Assembly (NCBI GenBank): GCA_029781135.1
Contig: JAKOXH010000019.1
Coordinates: 124,001 to 188,000, forward strand
Direction: 5' to 3'
Length of the DNA: 64,000 nt
DNA from: Planctomycetota bacterium
GTDB lineage: Bacteria > Planctomycetota > Planctomycetia > Pirellulales > Lacipirellulaceae
The notes under the pieces were generated by a model. The model was not told the DNA's origin. It worked only from the letters and a program-made list of their open reading frames with translations, and ran no database searches. Both the position numbers and the translations under genes were made by a program. This document shows, one piece after another, positions 25,275 to 35,175 of this stretch; the stretch's first letter is position 1; every line of letters begins with the position of its first letter.

Positions 25275-28200
25275 ATGGCAGGTATTTCATCGAGCACGGG
25301 CCTGATCACGGGGATCCCCATTCAGGATACCGTGAATAAGTTGATGCAGGTTGCTTCGCAGCCGCACGATCAACTCGATGCGCGCAACAAGACGCTGCAA
25401 TCCGAGCAAGTCGCGGTTTCGCAATTGTCGTCGCTCGTGCTGGCACTGAAATTTGACTCCGACAAATTGGGCAAGGCGAGCCTGTTTCAAACGAAGGCCG
25501 TGGCGTCCACCGATACGTCCATTCTCAATGCCTCCGTAGCCACGAACGGCAATCCGCCGGTCGGTAGCTATAAATTTCGCGTCCTGCAAACCGCCTCGTC
25601 GCAGCAGTTGCTCAGCGGGGGCTTGGAAAGCCTCGACGACCTGGCAACCTCCGGCAAATTGACAATCGGTTTCGGCGGGTTTGTCGATAAGGGTGTGGCG
25701 CTTACCGATCTAAACGGCGGCGCCGGCGTATCCGCCGGCATCATTCGCATCACCGACCGCGCCGGTAACTCGGCCAACATCGACCTGCGAACCGCGAAAA
25801 CAATTGATGATGTGCTCCGCGCGATCAACGACAACACCACCATCGACGTAACGGCCGCGACGGATGGCGACCGAATTACGCTCGCCGATTCCACCGGCGG
25901 AACAGGCAACTTGCGCGTCCAGCAAGTCGGCTCCGGAAATACCGCCGCCGATTTGGGTTTGGGAGGCATCAACGTTGCGGCCGATTCAGCGACGGGCGCC
26001 GACATCTTCGCCTTGGGCCAAAGCACGAAGCTCACTTCCCTCAACAATGGAACCGGCGTCGAACTAAAGAGCGGCAACGATCTCCAAGTCACGCTGGCCG
26101 ACGGCACCGCGGTGAGTATTGACCTCGGCGATGCGACGACCATCGGCGATGTTCTCACGAAGCTCAACACCGCCAGCCCGACAAAACTGAGCGCGTCGAT
26201 CGCGGCCGATGGCGGCCGGCTGCAGTTGAACGACCTCACGTCGGGTAGCCAATCCTTTGCGGTGGAAAACGTGGGGAATGGCACCGCCGCGACCGATTTG
26301 GGTTTGGCGACGACCGCCAGCGGCGCGACCATTTCCGGAAGGCGACTAATCGGTGGCTTGCAGGACTCGTTAGTGAGCGGCCTGCATGGCGGCCAAGGGC
26401 TGGGTATCTTGGGCGATATCGCGATCACGAATCGCCACAACGTCTCGTCCACCGTCCACCTGGCAGGTAAGGAATCGCTCCGCGAAATTATCGACGCCAT
26501 TAATCAACAAGCCACGGGAGTCTCCGCCTCCATCAATTCGGCGCGTAACGGCATTGTGCTGACCGATACCACCGGAGCAACTGCCAGCAACTTGATCGTG
26601 GCCGATGGCGACGCAACAAATACAGCTACCAACTTGGGAATCGTGGCCGACGTAGCCGCGAATACAAAAAATAGTGGCAATCTCGGGCGGCAACAAGTTG
26701 GCCGAGCCACGTTGCTCTCGACGCTGAATCAAGGCGCCGGCGTCAGCATTCGCGACATTCGCATCACCGATAGCGCCGGCCACACCAACGCCGCCGATCT
26801 AAATCAAATTGGCAACGACGCCAAAACGCTGGGCGACGTCATCGATCGCATCAACGGCTTATCGAACATTGAGGTTGAAGCACGCATCAACGATACGGGC
26901 GACGGCATCGTGCTCATCGACAAAGCCGGTGGCAGCGGCAAGTTGACCGTGGCGGAAGTCGGCACCGGCAAGGCGGCCACCGATCTGCACATCTTGGGCA
27001 CGGGCGTTTCCAGCGTAATCAACGGCCAAACCGTTCAAGCAATTGATGGCACCTCGCGCCATACGATTGACCTGAGCAATTTGGATCAACCGGGCAGCAA
27101 TATCTCGTTGGCGTCGCTCAACAAAGGCGAGGGAATTCAGTTCGGCGCATTCAAAATCACCGATTCGAGCGGCCATTCCGGAGCGGTCGTGATCAACAAG
27201 TCGTCGGGCACATTCAATACGGTAGCCGACGTGATCAACGCTATTAACAATGCAGGTGTGGAAGTCGACGCGCGAATGGATAGCTCCGGCAGCGGCATTT
27301 TGCTCGTCGACAAAGCCGGGGGCGGCGGCACCCTGAAGGTCGAAGAATTGGCTGGCGGCACGACGGCCGCCAATTTGGGGCTGACCGCCGATGTCAAATC
27401 CATCACGGTCGACGGCGCCGTGCATCAAACGATCGACGGCGTCGCTCGATTCACACAACCCACGAACCAAGGCGCCTTGGGCGCCTTGGCGAGCCGCATC
27501 AACGCCCTGGGCATCGGCGTGACGGCCAGCGCCGTGCACGATAGCACGGGCTATCGGCTGTCGCTCTCGGTCGATAAAACTGGCGCGGGCCAGGAACTCT
27601 TGGTCGACGGCCTCAATGCGGGACTGAATTTCAGCGAGTTTACCGCAGCCCGCGATGCGGTCATCGAATTCGGTGGCACGCAATTGGGTACCGGCGTGGC
27701 AATCGCTTCGAGCACGAATAAGTTCAACGATGTCGTCTCGGGGCTGCAATTAACCGCGGTCGCGCCCTCGGATAAGACGGTATCGGTCGATGTTACGGCG
27801 TCCTCCACCGCCGTCGCGAGTGCGGCTCAGGACTTCGTGGACGCCTACAATTCCATCCGCTCCACGCTCGATGATACGACCAGCTTTGACTCGACGGCGC
27901 TGACGACCGGCATCCTGTTTGGTTCCACGGCGGCGTTACGAGTTGATTCGGACCTGAGTCGCTTGTTGTCGGGCACTTTTTCCGGCCTCGGCAAGTTCTC
28001 TTCGTTGCAAGCGGTCGGCTTCTCGTTTGACGATAAGGGTAAGTTATCGCTCGACAAGACCAAGCTCCAGGACGCATTCGATAGCGACCCAGACGCCTTG
28101 TCAAACTTCTTTTCGCGCGACACGCTGGGCGTTTCCGCCAAGGTCAGCGCCGCGGCCGATCGCTTGGCCGGCACCGACTCGGTCCTTTCCGCGCGCTCCG

Positions 28201-28406
28201 ACGCGCTGAAGAAGACCGTCGACGGTAACACGGAACAGCTCACCAAGATGAGCGACCAACTGGATAAACAGCGTCAGCGCTTGTTGGCTCAATTCGCCGC
28301 ACTCGAAACCACGGTGGCGAAAATGCAGGAAAGCCTGACGGCCCTAAGTTCGATTCAATACATTTCGCCGTTGTATACGTCGTCCAGCAACTCGCTCACT
28401 GGCTAG
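25275..28406 (+). CDS. fliD: Flagellar filament cap protein FliD, greatly expanded
   Basis: FliD caps the filament and guides flagellin polymerisation. The N-terminus MAGISSSTGLITGIPIQDTV and LMQVASQPHDQLDARNKTLQ matches the family. The C-terminal domain includes SSTAVASAAQDFVDAYNSIR, a long coiled coil LKKTVDGNTEQLTKMSDQLD, and LAQFAALETTVAKMQESLTA. At 1043 residues it is about twice the usual length. The excess is at least five Flagellin-IN-type units in tandem between residues 130 and 730, each with a pattern like ADLGLGG, TIDDVLRAIND and DGIVLIDKAGGSGKLTV. It ends one base into a GTG that overlaps the fliS frame. Confidence 0.94.
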   Translation: MAGISSSTGLITGIPIQDTVNKLMQVASQPHDQLDARNKTLQSEQVAVSQLSSLVLALKFDSDKLGKASLFQTKAVASTDTSILNASVATNGNPPVGSYKFRVLQTASSQQLLSGGLESLDDLATSGKLTIGFGGFVDKGVALTDLNGGAGVSAGIIRITDRAGNSANIDLRTAKTIDDVLRAINDNTTIDVTAATDGDRITLADSTGGTGNLRVQQVGSGNTAADLGLGGINVAADSATGADIFALGQSTKLTSLNNGTGVELKSGNDLQVTLADGTAVSIDLGDATTIGDVLTKLNTASPTKLSASIAADGGRLQLNDLTSGSQSFAVENVGNGTAATDLGLATTASGATISGRRLIGGLQDSLVSGLHGGQGLGILGDIAITNRHNVSSTVHLAGKESLREIIDAINQQATGVSASINSARNGIVLTDTTGATASNLIVADGDATNTATNLGIVADVAANTKNSGNLGRQQVGRATLLSTLNQGAGVSIRDIRITDSAGHTNAADLNQIGNDAKTLGDVIDRINGLSNIEVEARINDTGDGIVLIDKAGGSGKLTVAEVGTGKAATDLHILGTGVSSVINGQTVQAIDGTSRHTIDLSNLDQPGSNISLASLNKGEGIQFGAFKITDSSGHSGAVVINKSSGTFNTVADVINAINNAGVEVDARMDSSGSGILLVDKAGGGGTLKVEELAGGTTAANLGLTADVKSITVDGAVHQTIDGVARFTQPTNQGALGALASRINALGIGVTASAVHDSTGYRLSLSVDKTGAGQELLVDGLNAGLNFSEFTAARDAVIEFGGTQLGTGVAIASSTNKFNDVVSGLQLTAVAPSDKTVSVDVTASSTAVASAAQDFVDAYNSIRSTLDDTTSFDSTALTTGILFGSTAALRVDSDLSRLLSGTFSGLGKFSSLQAVGFSFDDKGKLSLDKTKLQDAFDSDPDALSNFFSRDTLGVSAKVSAAADRLAGTDSVLSARSDALKKTVDGNTEQLTKMSDQLDKQRQRLLAQFAALETTVAKMQESLTALSSIQYISPLYTSSSNSLTG

Positions 28407-28459
28407 TGCGGCTGCACGCGAATACGAATGATCGCCGCAAGTTTACAAGGGACTGGATC

Positions 28460-28918
28460 ATGGGTGCGCCAACGAATAGCCAATACCTAGAGTCACGCGT
28501 GCTCACCGCGCCGCCCCAGCGGTTGCACTTGATGCTCCTCGAAGGTGCGCTCCGCTTCGGCCGCAAAGCCGAGGAAGCGCTGCAACACGGTGAAGTCGTC
28601 GCAGCGGCCACGCCGCTCCTGCGTGTCATCGATATCGTCGGTGAGTTGTTGGTGGGCGTTCGCGAGAACAAGGAGCCGCTCAACCAGCAAATTGCGGGCC
28701 TGTACTGGTTCATCTTCCGCCGGGTATCGGAAGCGAAAATCAACAACGACGCGCAGGCCCTGGCCGAAGCCCTGCGGCTCTTGGAAATCGAGCGGCAGAC
28801 CTGGCAAATGGTCTGCGAAAAATTCGCGGGTGGTTCGCCTGGACCCGCCGGGCCGCGGGCATCAGCCGGGGGAACCGCTGCGCCAGAGTCGGCTTCGCGA
28901 TTTTCCATCGAAGCCTAA
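28460..28918 (+). CDS. fliS: Flagellin export chaperone FliS
   Basis: From the ATG at 28460 this is a 152-residue helical protein with the FliS pattern: YLESRVLTAPPQRLHLMLLE, GALRFGRKAEEALQHGEVVA, and a central helix ATPLLRVIDIVGELLVGVRE. FliS binds the disordered C-terminus of flagellin in the cytosol. The last ~30 residues (Gly/Ala/Ser-rich) extend beyond the usual end. A GTG at 28406 overlaps the fliD stop but adds nothing family-like. It ends the flagellar block. Confidence 0.88.
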   Translation: MGAPTNSQYLESRVLTAPPQRLHLMLLEGALRFGRKAEEALQHGEVVAAATPLLRVIDIVGELLVGVRENKEPLNQQIAGLYWFIFRRVSEAKINNDAQALAEALRLLEIERQTWQMVCEKFAGGSPGPAGPRASAGGTAAPESASRFSIEA

Positions 28919-29079
28919 ACACCCGCGGCCTCGCAAAGCAGGCGCCGCCGTGTTCATCGGGTGGCTGGGGTCGAGCCGCAGGCGAGCCCCCAATTCGCAG
29001 CCGCTCGCCGGGCAATGGGCACCGGCCCCAATTCCTGGTATCATTCTCGGTTCATCACCGGAAGAGAAGGAGCCCCCTC

Positions 29080-29940
29080 TTGAACGCCACCAAGCAGATG
29101 ATCCGAGTCGGTCATAGCCCCGACCCCGATGACGCATTCATGTTTTATGCCCTGGCCAACAACAAGTTGGATACGGGCGATTACGAATTCACGCATGAAT
29201 TGGTCGATATTGAAACACTCAATCGCCGCGCCTTCAAAGCGGAGCTCGAACTCACCGCCGTGAGTTTGCATGCCTATGCTTACTTGCACGACAAGTACAT
29301 CTTGTGCACCTGTGGCGCCAGCATGGGCGATGGCTACGGCCCGATGGTCGTTGCCAAAGAACCATTGAACCTCGAACAACTGCGCGGCAAATCAATCGCG
29401 GTGCCCGGCAAACTGACGAGCGCGTATTTGGCGTTGCGGCTATGCCTTGGCGCCGACTTCAAGTGCGCGGAAGTACCGTTTGACCAGATCATTCCCGCCG
29501 TTGTGGCCGGCCAACACAAGTGGATGAAGGTCGATGCCGGGCTAATCATCCACGAAGGACAGTTGACCTACGGCGAACATCAATTGCGGCTCGTCGTCGA
29601 CCTGGGAAAGTGGTGGAAGGAAAAAACGGGTTTGCCGTTGCCGCTCGGTGCCAACGCCGTCCGTAAGAATTTGGGGACCGAAACGGCGCAGGCGGTCCAG
29701 CGACTGCTTAAAGGCAGCATTGAGTACGGCCTAGCGCATCGCGAAGACGCCCTCAAATACGCCCTGCAATATGGCCGCGATTTGGACAACCAACAGGCCG
29801 ATCAGTTCGTAGGAATGTACGTGAACGATTGGACGCTCGACTTCGGCCCGCGCGGCCGCCAGGCCGTTACCGAGTTCTTGGCCCAAGGCCACGCCGCCGC
29901 TGTACTACCCGAGTTAGTGGTACCCGAGTTTATTAAGTGA
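29080..29940 (+). CDS. mqnD: 1,4-dihydroxy-6-naphthoate synthase (futalosine menaquinone pathway)
   Basis: MqnD converts cyclic dehypoxanthinyl futalosine into 1,4-dihydroxy-6-naphthoate. Key stretches are GHSPDPDDAFMFYAL near residue 11, ASMGDGYGPMVV, AVPGKLTSAYLALRL near residue 108, and VDAGLIIHEGQLTY, which holds the catalytic His158. At 286 residues it has the normal length. The start is a TTG with GAAGAGAAGGAG ten bases upstream; an ATG at 29098 (MIRVGHSPDP) is the alternative. Other mqn genes are not in the window. The product would supply menaquinone for the nuo-encoded complex. Confidence 0.94.
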   Translation: MNATKQMIRVGHSPDPDDAFMFYALANNKLDTGDYEFTHELVDIETLNRRAFKAELELTAVSLHAYAYLHDKYILCTCGASMGDGYGPMVVAKEPLNLEQLRGKSIAVPGKLTSAYLALRLCLGADFKCAEVPFDQIIPAVVAGQHKWMKVDAGLIIHEGQLTYGEHQLRLVVDLGKWWKEKTGLPLPLGANAVRKNLGTETAQAVQRLLKGSIEYGLAHREDALKYALQYGRDLDNQQADQFVGMYVNDWTLDFGPRGRQAVTEFLAQGHAAAVLPELVVPEFIK

Positions 29941-29957
29941 CGATGCGGCGTGATGAC

Positions 29958-30141
29958 TGCATCGACAACGATCGACCGTTTAGCCGCGACGCGGAGCGCG
30001 CGGGCGCCACTGCTGGCTTGCCCAGCAGTGCGAGTGCCGACGAACGGCTTGCGGCCCGAACTCGGCAATCAGCCGCGAACAGGGTACAAACCGCAAGCGG
30101 CACGCGAACCGAGGCACTGCCGGACGAGCCAGCAGTGGCAC
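29958..30141. repeat. Dispersed repeat region between mqnD and the GCS2 gene
   Basis: The segment 29958-29990, ending CCGTTTAGCCGCGAC, matches the one at the flgA 5' end. It is followed by two related palindromes: GCCACTGCTGGCTTGCCCAG at about 30005-30030, and GGCACTGCCGGACGAGCCAG running on to CAGTGGCAC at 30113-30141. The outer arms are themselves inverted. No gene is supported in the 325-bp gap 29941-30265. Confidence 0.7.
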
Positions 30142-30265
30142 ACTTTATCAATCTGAACGTCAGTAGCTTAAAACCGCCGTTCTCTCCGCCGCCAGCGGCG
30201 ATATAATTCTGGCACCAGTGCAAGCCTCGCCGATTCAGTTGTTCTTAGTATTTCCACAGCATCGT

Positions 30266-31417
30266 ATGGCGAAGATCGAATTCCACCGCAATGAGCGGCC
30301 CACCGTTGGCGTCGAATTGGAACTCGGCATTCTGGATGCCCGCACAATGGCCCTCACGAGCTCCTATGGCCTGTTGAGCGCCCGCCTCACGGCCGAAGGC
30401 CATCAACGCGATGATTCCAGCTGCTTCAAACCAGAATTGATGCAGTGCGTGCTGGAAATTAATACCGAGGTGTGCGACACCATCGGCCAAGCCGATGCCG
30501 ATCTCCGGCAGAAAATTCTCGTCGTTGAGGAAGCTTGCGACGCCCTCGGCCTGCGGCTGTGGTGGGGTGCAACGCATCCGTTCTCCACCTGGTTGGAGCA
30601 GCGAATTACACCAGACGAACGCTACTTGCTGCTCGTGAATTTGCTGCAGGAAATGGCCCGGCGACTCGTGACGTTCGGCCTCCACGTGCACGTCGGCGTC
30701 GATTCCGGCGACAAAGCCGTCATGATCTGCGATCGCATCATGCGGCATCTGCCCACACTGTTGGCCCTCAGTGTCAGCAGCCCGTTTTGGGAAGGCCGTC
30801 GCACCGGCCTCCACTCCCACCGCTCAAAAGTGATGGAAGGCCTGCCGACCGCCGGCCTGCCAACGATCATGCGCAATTGGAGCGAGTACGTGTGGCTCGT
30901 GAACCACATGATCGATACCGGGTTCATCAACACGGTGCGTGAGATTTGGTGGGACGTGCGACCCCATCACAAGTTCGGCACGGTCGAAGTCCGCGTGTGC
31001 GATATGCCCGGCAATCTCGAAGATACCATGGCCATCTCGGCGATGGTGCAGTGCTTGGTGAAGGCACTCTCGGATGAGATCGACCACGGCACCTACCAGC
31101 ACGATAGCCACCCCATGATGGTGCAACAGAACAAGTGGCGGGCAGCCCGGTTTGGCAATCAGGCCAAACTCGTCGACACGGTGACGTATGAATCGGCCGC
31201 CGTACCCGACGTCGTCGAACGGCTTGTCCAGTTGCTGGGCCACGCGGCAATCGAACTGGACTGCGAAAACTACTTGGAGCATTGTGTGACGATGGCGCAC
31301 CGTCCGAGCGCTGCTCAACGGCAACTCGATCTCTTGGCCGAAACGAATGACTCCCGCGAAATGGTCCGCCGGCTGGTCGCAGACGCCCGCATCACCCAGC
31401 CCGCCGTGGCTTCGTAA
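30266..31417 (+). CDS. GCS2-type carboxylate-amine ligase (YbdK family)
   Basis: This protein belongs to the glutamate-cysteine ligase type 2 / YbdK family of ATP-grasp-like carboxylate-amine ligases. From the ATG at 30266 it is 383 residues. Family stretches are RPTVGVELELGILDARTMAL near the N-terminus, CVLEINTEVCDTIGQA, LRLWWGATHPFSTWLEQRIT, GLHVHVGVDSGDKAV and SSPFWEGRRTGLHSHRSKVM. The ATP/Mg-binding acidic residues in the first block are kept. Family members include glutathione-pathway ligases and enzymes of unknown substrate, so gamma-glutamylcysteine synthesis is possible but not shown. A GTG at 30218 would add 16 residues without family similarity. Confidence 0.87.
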   Translation: MAKIEFHRNERPTVGVELELGILDARTMALTSSYGLLSARLTAEGHQRDDSSCFKPELMQCVLEINTEVCDTIGQADADLRQKILVVEEACDALGLRLWWGATHPFSTWLEQRITPDERYLLLVNLLQEMARRLVTFGLHVHVGVDSGDKAVMICDRIMRHLPTLLALSVSSPFWEGRRTGLHSHRSKVMEGLPTAGLPTIMRNWSEYVWLVNHMIDTGFINTVREIWWDVRPHHKFGTVEVRVCDMPGNLEDTMAISAMVQCLVKALSDEIDHGTYQHDSHPMMVQQNKWRAARFGNQAKLVDTVTYESAAVPDVVERLVQLLGHAAIELDCENYLEHCVTMAHRPSAAQRQLDLLAETNDSREMVRRLVADARITQPAVAS

Positions 31418-31425
31418 GGAGTTCC

Positions 31426-31446
31426 CCCTCTCCCAAAGGGAGAGGG
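31426..31446. repeat. CCCTCTCCC/GGGAGAGGG palindrome between convergent genes
   Basis: CCCTCTCCC and GGGAGAGGG pair around AAA, in the short space between convergent GCS2 and sppA genes. It may act as a bidirectional terminator, though no T-run follows. The same motif with a different loop lies at 63568-63588. Confidence 0.6.
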
Positions 31447-31480
31447 TTCCGATTACAAAACCGAACTCCAAAACACGTGC

Positions 31481-33505
31481 CTAGCGAATTTCCAGGTCAA
31501 ACGGCATCACCAGCGCCGCCGGGCCATCGAAAACCCGCCGGAGTTGGGCAGCCTTCCGCGCTATGTTGACCATTTCCGGTGCCAGCCCTTCGATACTCCG
31601 TTCGAGGCGAACTTCCTTCTCCGCCTCCAAATCACCAAACAGCGATTCGAAAAAATTACTTGGTTCGGGCAACACTTGCAGACGCACGTCCGCGTCGGCA
31701 TCGATGCCAGCCAGCTTTTTGGCCTCGATGATCGCATCATGCAAGGTACCGAGTTGGTCGACCAAGCCGTTTTCCTTCGCCTGTCGGCCCGAGTAAACTC
31801 GGCCGCCGGCCAGCGCACGCAGCTTATCGACCGGCATCTTGCGGCCTTTCGCGGCTTTCTCCGTGAACTGGTCATACGTATCTTCCATCATCTTCTTGAC
31901 GACCGCTCGCTGCGAATCGGTGAATTTGCCGCTCGACGCAAACAGACCACTGTTCTTACCGCGCTCGATCGTTTCGGTCGTGACGCCGATCTTGTCGTAC
32001 AAGCCCTTGAGCGCGAGCTTGCCGCCCACCACGCCGATGGAACCAGTGATCGTGCTGGGCGCCGCCACAATCTTGTTGGCGCCCATCGCAATGTAATAGC
32101 CGCCGCTGGCCGCCACGTCGCTCATACTGGCCACGATCGGCTTCTTGATCACCTGCGTTTCGTGCCAAATGAGGTCGCTGGCAAGAGCCGAACCACCGGG
32201 GCTATCGATCCGCAGCACGATGGCCGCCACGTTCTTATCATCGTTGGCTTTTCGCAGCGCTTCGATGATCGTGGTCGAGCCGATCGACTGTGCCCCAAAC
32301 ATATCGCTATCGCTCTTACCCGAGTGGATTGGCCCCACGGCGTACACGATCGCGATCTTCTTGCCCTTGCCCTCACTGCTCGATGAGCCGCCGCCCATCA
32401 TCACTTGCATGAGCTTCATGAATCCCATGGGGCCCGAGAAATCAGTGTCGATTTCCTTCTTGCCGTAATTCTTGACATAAACGAGCGACTCCGCGTCGTA
32501 CTTTTTCGAGAGCTCGTCACGCAGCGTTTCGGGATAGGCCACCCGGTCGATGAGCCCCAATTCCTTGGCCCGTTTGGCGGGAATTAGTCCCGTATCAACC
32601 GCTTCCTTGGCTTGCGAGATCGAAACGGGCCGATTCTTTACAATCGTCGAGATCATCTCGTCGTACAAACTGTCGATGAGCGCGGTCATGTTCTCGCGGA
32701 CGGGTTCGCTAAAGCCTTCGCGCGTCATCGGCTCGGCCGCACCCTTGTAATCGCCGATGTGGATGAAGTCGGCCTCGATGCCGAGCTTCGCCAGCAAGCC
32801 CTTGTAGAACATCGCTTCCGCATGCACGCCCGGCAGCATCAGGTCGCCGGTTTCTGGCATAATGATCTCGTCGCAGGCGCAGGCGACGAGGTAGTCCGCC
32901 GGCATCGCCGAATCCAGCGTGGCATACACCTTCTTGCCCGTGGCGCGGAAGCGGGCAATCGCCCCACGCAACTCCTCGACCTTGCCGCGGCCGATGTTCG
33001 GACTCTGGAAATCGAGCACCAAGCCCGTGACGGATTTGTCCTTCGCGGCCTTTTCCAGCCGCTTGGTCAACTCGCCAAGATCGAGCTTCGCTTCGCCGAA
33101 CGGTCCATCGATGCCCGACGTTTCCGGCAACGAGTCCTTCAACGTCAGCATGGCCAATCGCACCTTATCGTGCTTTTTGGCTTCGGCCTTCGCCGCCCTT
33201 TCTGCCTTGGAGGAATCCGTGCTCGACTTGTGTTCTACCTTCCCGTTCGTTTCCGCTTTGGCTTTTGCATCCTTTGCCGCCTGCTCATCGGACTTCTTCT
33301 CATCCGACTTCTTCTCTACTGCTGCCGCGTCATCCTTCGCCGGTTTCTTATCCGCAGCTGCTTTCTGCTCATCTGCCTTTGGCGCGGTAGCAACGTCGGC
33401 AAAGATCGTCGACCAAGTGCCGACTGAAAATACACCCACAAGGAGTGTCGCGAAGAACGCCGCTTTTCGGATGGAGACGGCAGCGGTACAGCATTTGTTA
33501 TTCAT
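31481..33505 (-). CDS. sppA: Signal peptide peptidase SppA, long (67 kDa type) form
   Basis: This is an S49 serine protease that degrades cleaved signal peptides in the membrane. From the ATG at 33505 it is 674 residues with an N-terminal membrane anchor (FFATLLVGVFSVGTW). A Lys/Glu/Ala-rich linker of about 75 residues follows, then two tandem S49 domains. The catalytic pair is present: Lys254 in HIGDYKGAAEP in the first domain and Ser467 in MSDVAASGGYYIAMG in the second. RIDSPGGSALASD is also typical. An earlier ATG at 33601 would add 32 residues and is less likely because the anchor would then be internal. The charged linker is unusual and may span the periplasm. Confidence 0.92.
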   Translation of the reverse strand: MNNKCCTAAVSIRKAAFFATLLVGVFSVGTWSTIFADVATAPKADEQKAAADKKPAKDDAAAVEKKSDEKKSDEQAAKDAKAKAETNGKVEHKSSTDSSKAERAAKAEAKKHDKVRLAMLTLKDSLPETSGIDGPFGEAKLDLGELTKRLEKAAKDKSVTGLVLDFQSPNIGRGKVEELRGAIARFRATGKKVYATLDSAMPADYLVACACDEIIMPETGDLMLPGVHAEAMFYKGLLAKLGIEADFIHIGDYKGAAEPMTREGFSEPVRENMTALIDSLYDEMISTIVKNRPVSISQAKEAVDTGLIPAKRAKELGLIDRVAYPETLRDELSKKYDAESLVYVKNYGKKEIDTDFSGPMGFMKLMQVMMGGGSSSSEGKGKKIAIVYAVGPIHSGKSDSDMFGAQSIGSTTIIEALRKANDDKNVAAIVLRIDSPGGSALASDLIWHETQVIKKPIVASMSDVAASGGYYIAMGANKIVAAPSTITGSIGVVGGKLALKGLYDKIGVTTETIERGKNSGLFASSGKFTDSQRAVVKKMMEDTYDQFTEKAAKGRKMPVDKLRALAGGRVYSGRQAKENGLVDQLGTLHDAIIEAKKLAGIDADADVRLQVLPEPSNFFESLFGDLEAEKEVRLERSIEGLAPEMVNIARKAAQLRRVFDGPAALVMPFDLEIR

Positions 33506-33825
33506 AAGGAGTTTTCCCAATGGCATAAAGAAGTTCCAAAAGCGTTTCTGTGTTGAATTCGCACAAAGCCTGCGAACATCGCCGAAATTCACCCAACTCA
33601 AACATTAGGTAATTCGCACCAGCAAAGCTTACCTTGCCAGCACGAGCCAGCTACCTATTTTACCGGCGCGGCGGGCCCAAGCCACCTGTTCGAGCCGGTT
33701 CTTTTAGTCTGGCTGGCAAAAGCCCCCTTTGCTACAGTCGCCACCCTATTCGGCGGCCGGCGAACGCCCAACAGCCCAGTTCCGGGCGGTTTGATGATCT
33801 ATCTGCTCAACTCGAGGTGCGCAGA

Positions 33826-35175
33826 ATGCGAATACTCTGCAGTCATTTTGGCCTTGGCCTGATTCTCGCAGCGGTGCTGGCCGTTCCTCAGCCGGCGGCA
33901 GCTCAAATCTGGCGGCATTTTCTGCCCACGAGTGGTGATCCGAAGGCCGCCGCGAAATCCGCTCCAGCCGCCTCACCGAAACAGACCGCTAGCACGCTTG
34001 ATGGCTTAGGCTCCAAGGCCGCGCCATCGGCCGATGGCAACTTCGCGTTATCCCAAGAGCGCGGTCCGTGGTTGATTGTGGCCGCCAGTTTCTCAGGGGA
34101 GGGCGCTGAGCAGCAGGCCAACGATCTCGCGGCCGAACTCCGCAGCGAACATCGCATCGCCGCGTACGTGCATGAAATGAAGTTCCGCTTCGACGACGAG
34201 ACCGCTGGACAAACGCCGAACGGTTATGGAACGACGACCCGTCGTCATTATCAACGCGGTGATGAATCGCATGAAATCTCGGTGCTCGTTGGCGACTTCC
34301 AGTCGATTGACGATCCCGATGCCCAGCAGATGCTGAACCGCATCAAGACGCTGCAACCAAAGGCCCTCGCCGTTGACCCCAATCAAACCAAGCAAACGAT
34401 GGCCCAGGTGCGAAAATCCGAGGACGACCTGTTTGAAAAACTCGGCAAGCCGCGCAAGCGCGGCCCGATGGCGCAGGCGTTCTTCACGCGGAATCCGATG
34501 TTGCCGCGCGAGTATTTCGTGCCAAAAGGCGTGGACCCCTTCGTCGCCAAGATGAATGATGGCGTTGAGTACAGCCTGCTCAGTTGCCCCGGGCGGCAAT
34601 CGATCAAGGTGGCCACATTCCGCGGCAAAACGATTCTGCAGACCAGTGCCCAAAGCGCCCCCGACTCCAGCGGCAGCTCGTTCTGGGGCCATAAGAAGAA
34701 AGACGACATCAATCCGCTCATCGAGGCAGCCGAGAACGCCCATTTGCTCACCAAGGAGCTGCGCGAGCACGGCTGGGAGGCCTACGAGTTCCACGATCGC
34801 ACCGAGAGCATCGTAACGATCGGTTCGTTTGCCGAGGTAACGCAACGCCTGCCCGATGGCCGGGTCGTTGTCATTCCCCAAGTTCAGAAAATCGTGCAGA
34901 CCTTCGATGCCAGCTACGACACGCCAGCGGATCCGCTCACCGGCATTGGCAACGATTCGGCGACCCGGCAGCGCGTAGCACAGGAAGAGCAGCAGGTCAG
35001 TCTGCAACTCACTTCGAAGCAGGCGCAAATCGTGCCGGGAATGAACCCCAAGCACGTGAAGATCATGCAAGGCCGCGGCAAGAACGCCAAGGTCGATCGG
35101 ATCATTCCGATGGATGTACACCCGACGCCCGTCGACGTGCCCAAGCGGAGCATTTCGAGTGCGTATGCGGGGTAA
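33826..35175 (+). CDS. Secreted protein with two SPOR-like repeats
   Basis: From the ATG at 33826 the product is 449 residues with a signal peptide (CSHFGLGLILAAVLAVPQPA, cleaved near AAA-Q). Two segments resemble SPOR repeats, peptidoglycan-binding folds of about 75 residues. The first has WLIVAASFSGEGAEQQANDL and HEISVLVGDFQSIDDPDAQQ. The second has AAENAHLLTKELREHGWEAY and TESIVTIGSFAEV. The regions between are polar and Gly/Ser-rich. The SPOR reading is inferred from pattern only, and planctomycete cell-wall roles are speculative. An in-frame TTG at 33634 would place sequence without family features before the signal. Divergent from sppA. Confidence 0.6.
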   Translation: MRILCSHFGLGLILAAVLAVPQPAAAQIWRHFLPTSGDPKAAAKSAPAASPKQTASTLDGLGSKAAPSADGNFALSQERGPWLIVAASFSGEGAEQQANDLAAELRSEHRIAAYVHEMKFRFDDETAGQTPNGYGTTTRRHYQRGDESHEISVLVGDFQSIDDPDAQQMLNRIKTLQPKALAVDPNQTKQTMAQVRKSEDDLFEKLGKPRKRGPMAQAFFTRNPMLPREYFVPKGVDPFVAKMNDGVEYSLLSCPGRQSIKVATFRGKTILQTSAQSAPDSSGSSFWGHKKKDDINPLIEAAENAHLLTKELREHGWEAYEFHDRTESIVTIGSFAEVTQRLPDGRVVVIPQVQKIVQTFDASYDTPADPLTGIGNDSATRQRVAQEEQQVSLQLTSKQAQIVPGMNPKHVKIMQGRGKNAKVDRIIPMDVHPTPVDVPKRSISSAYAG

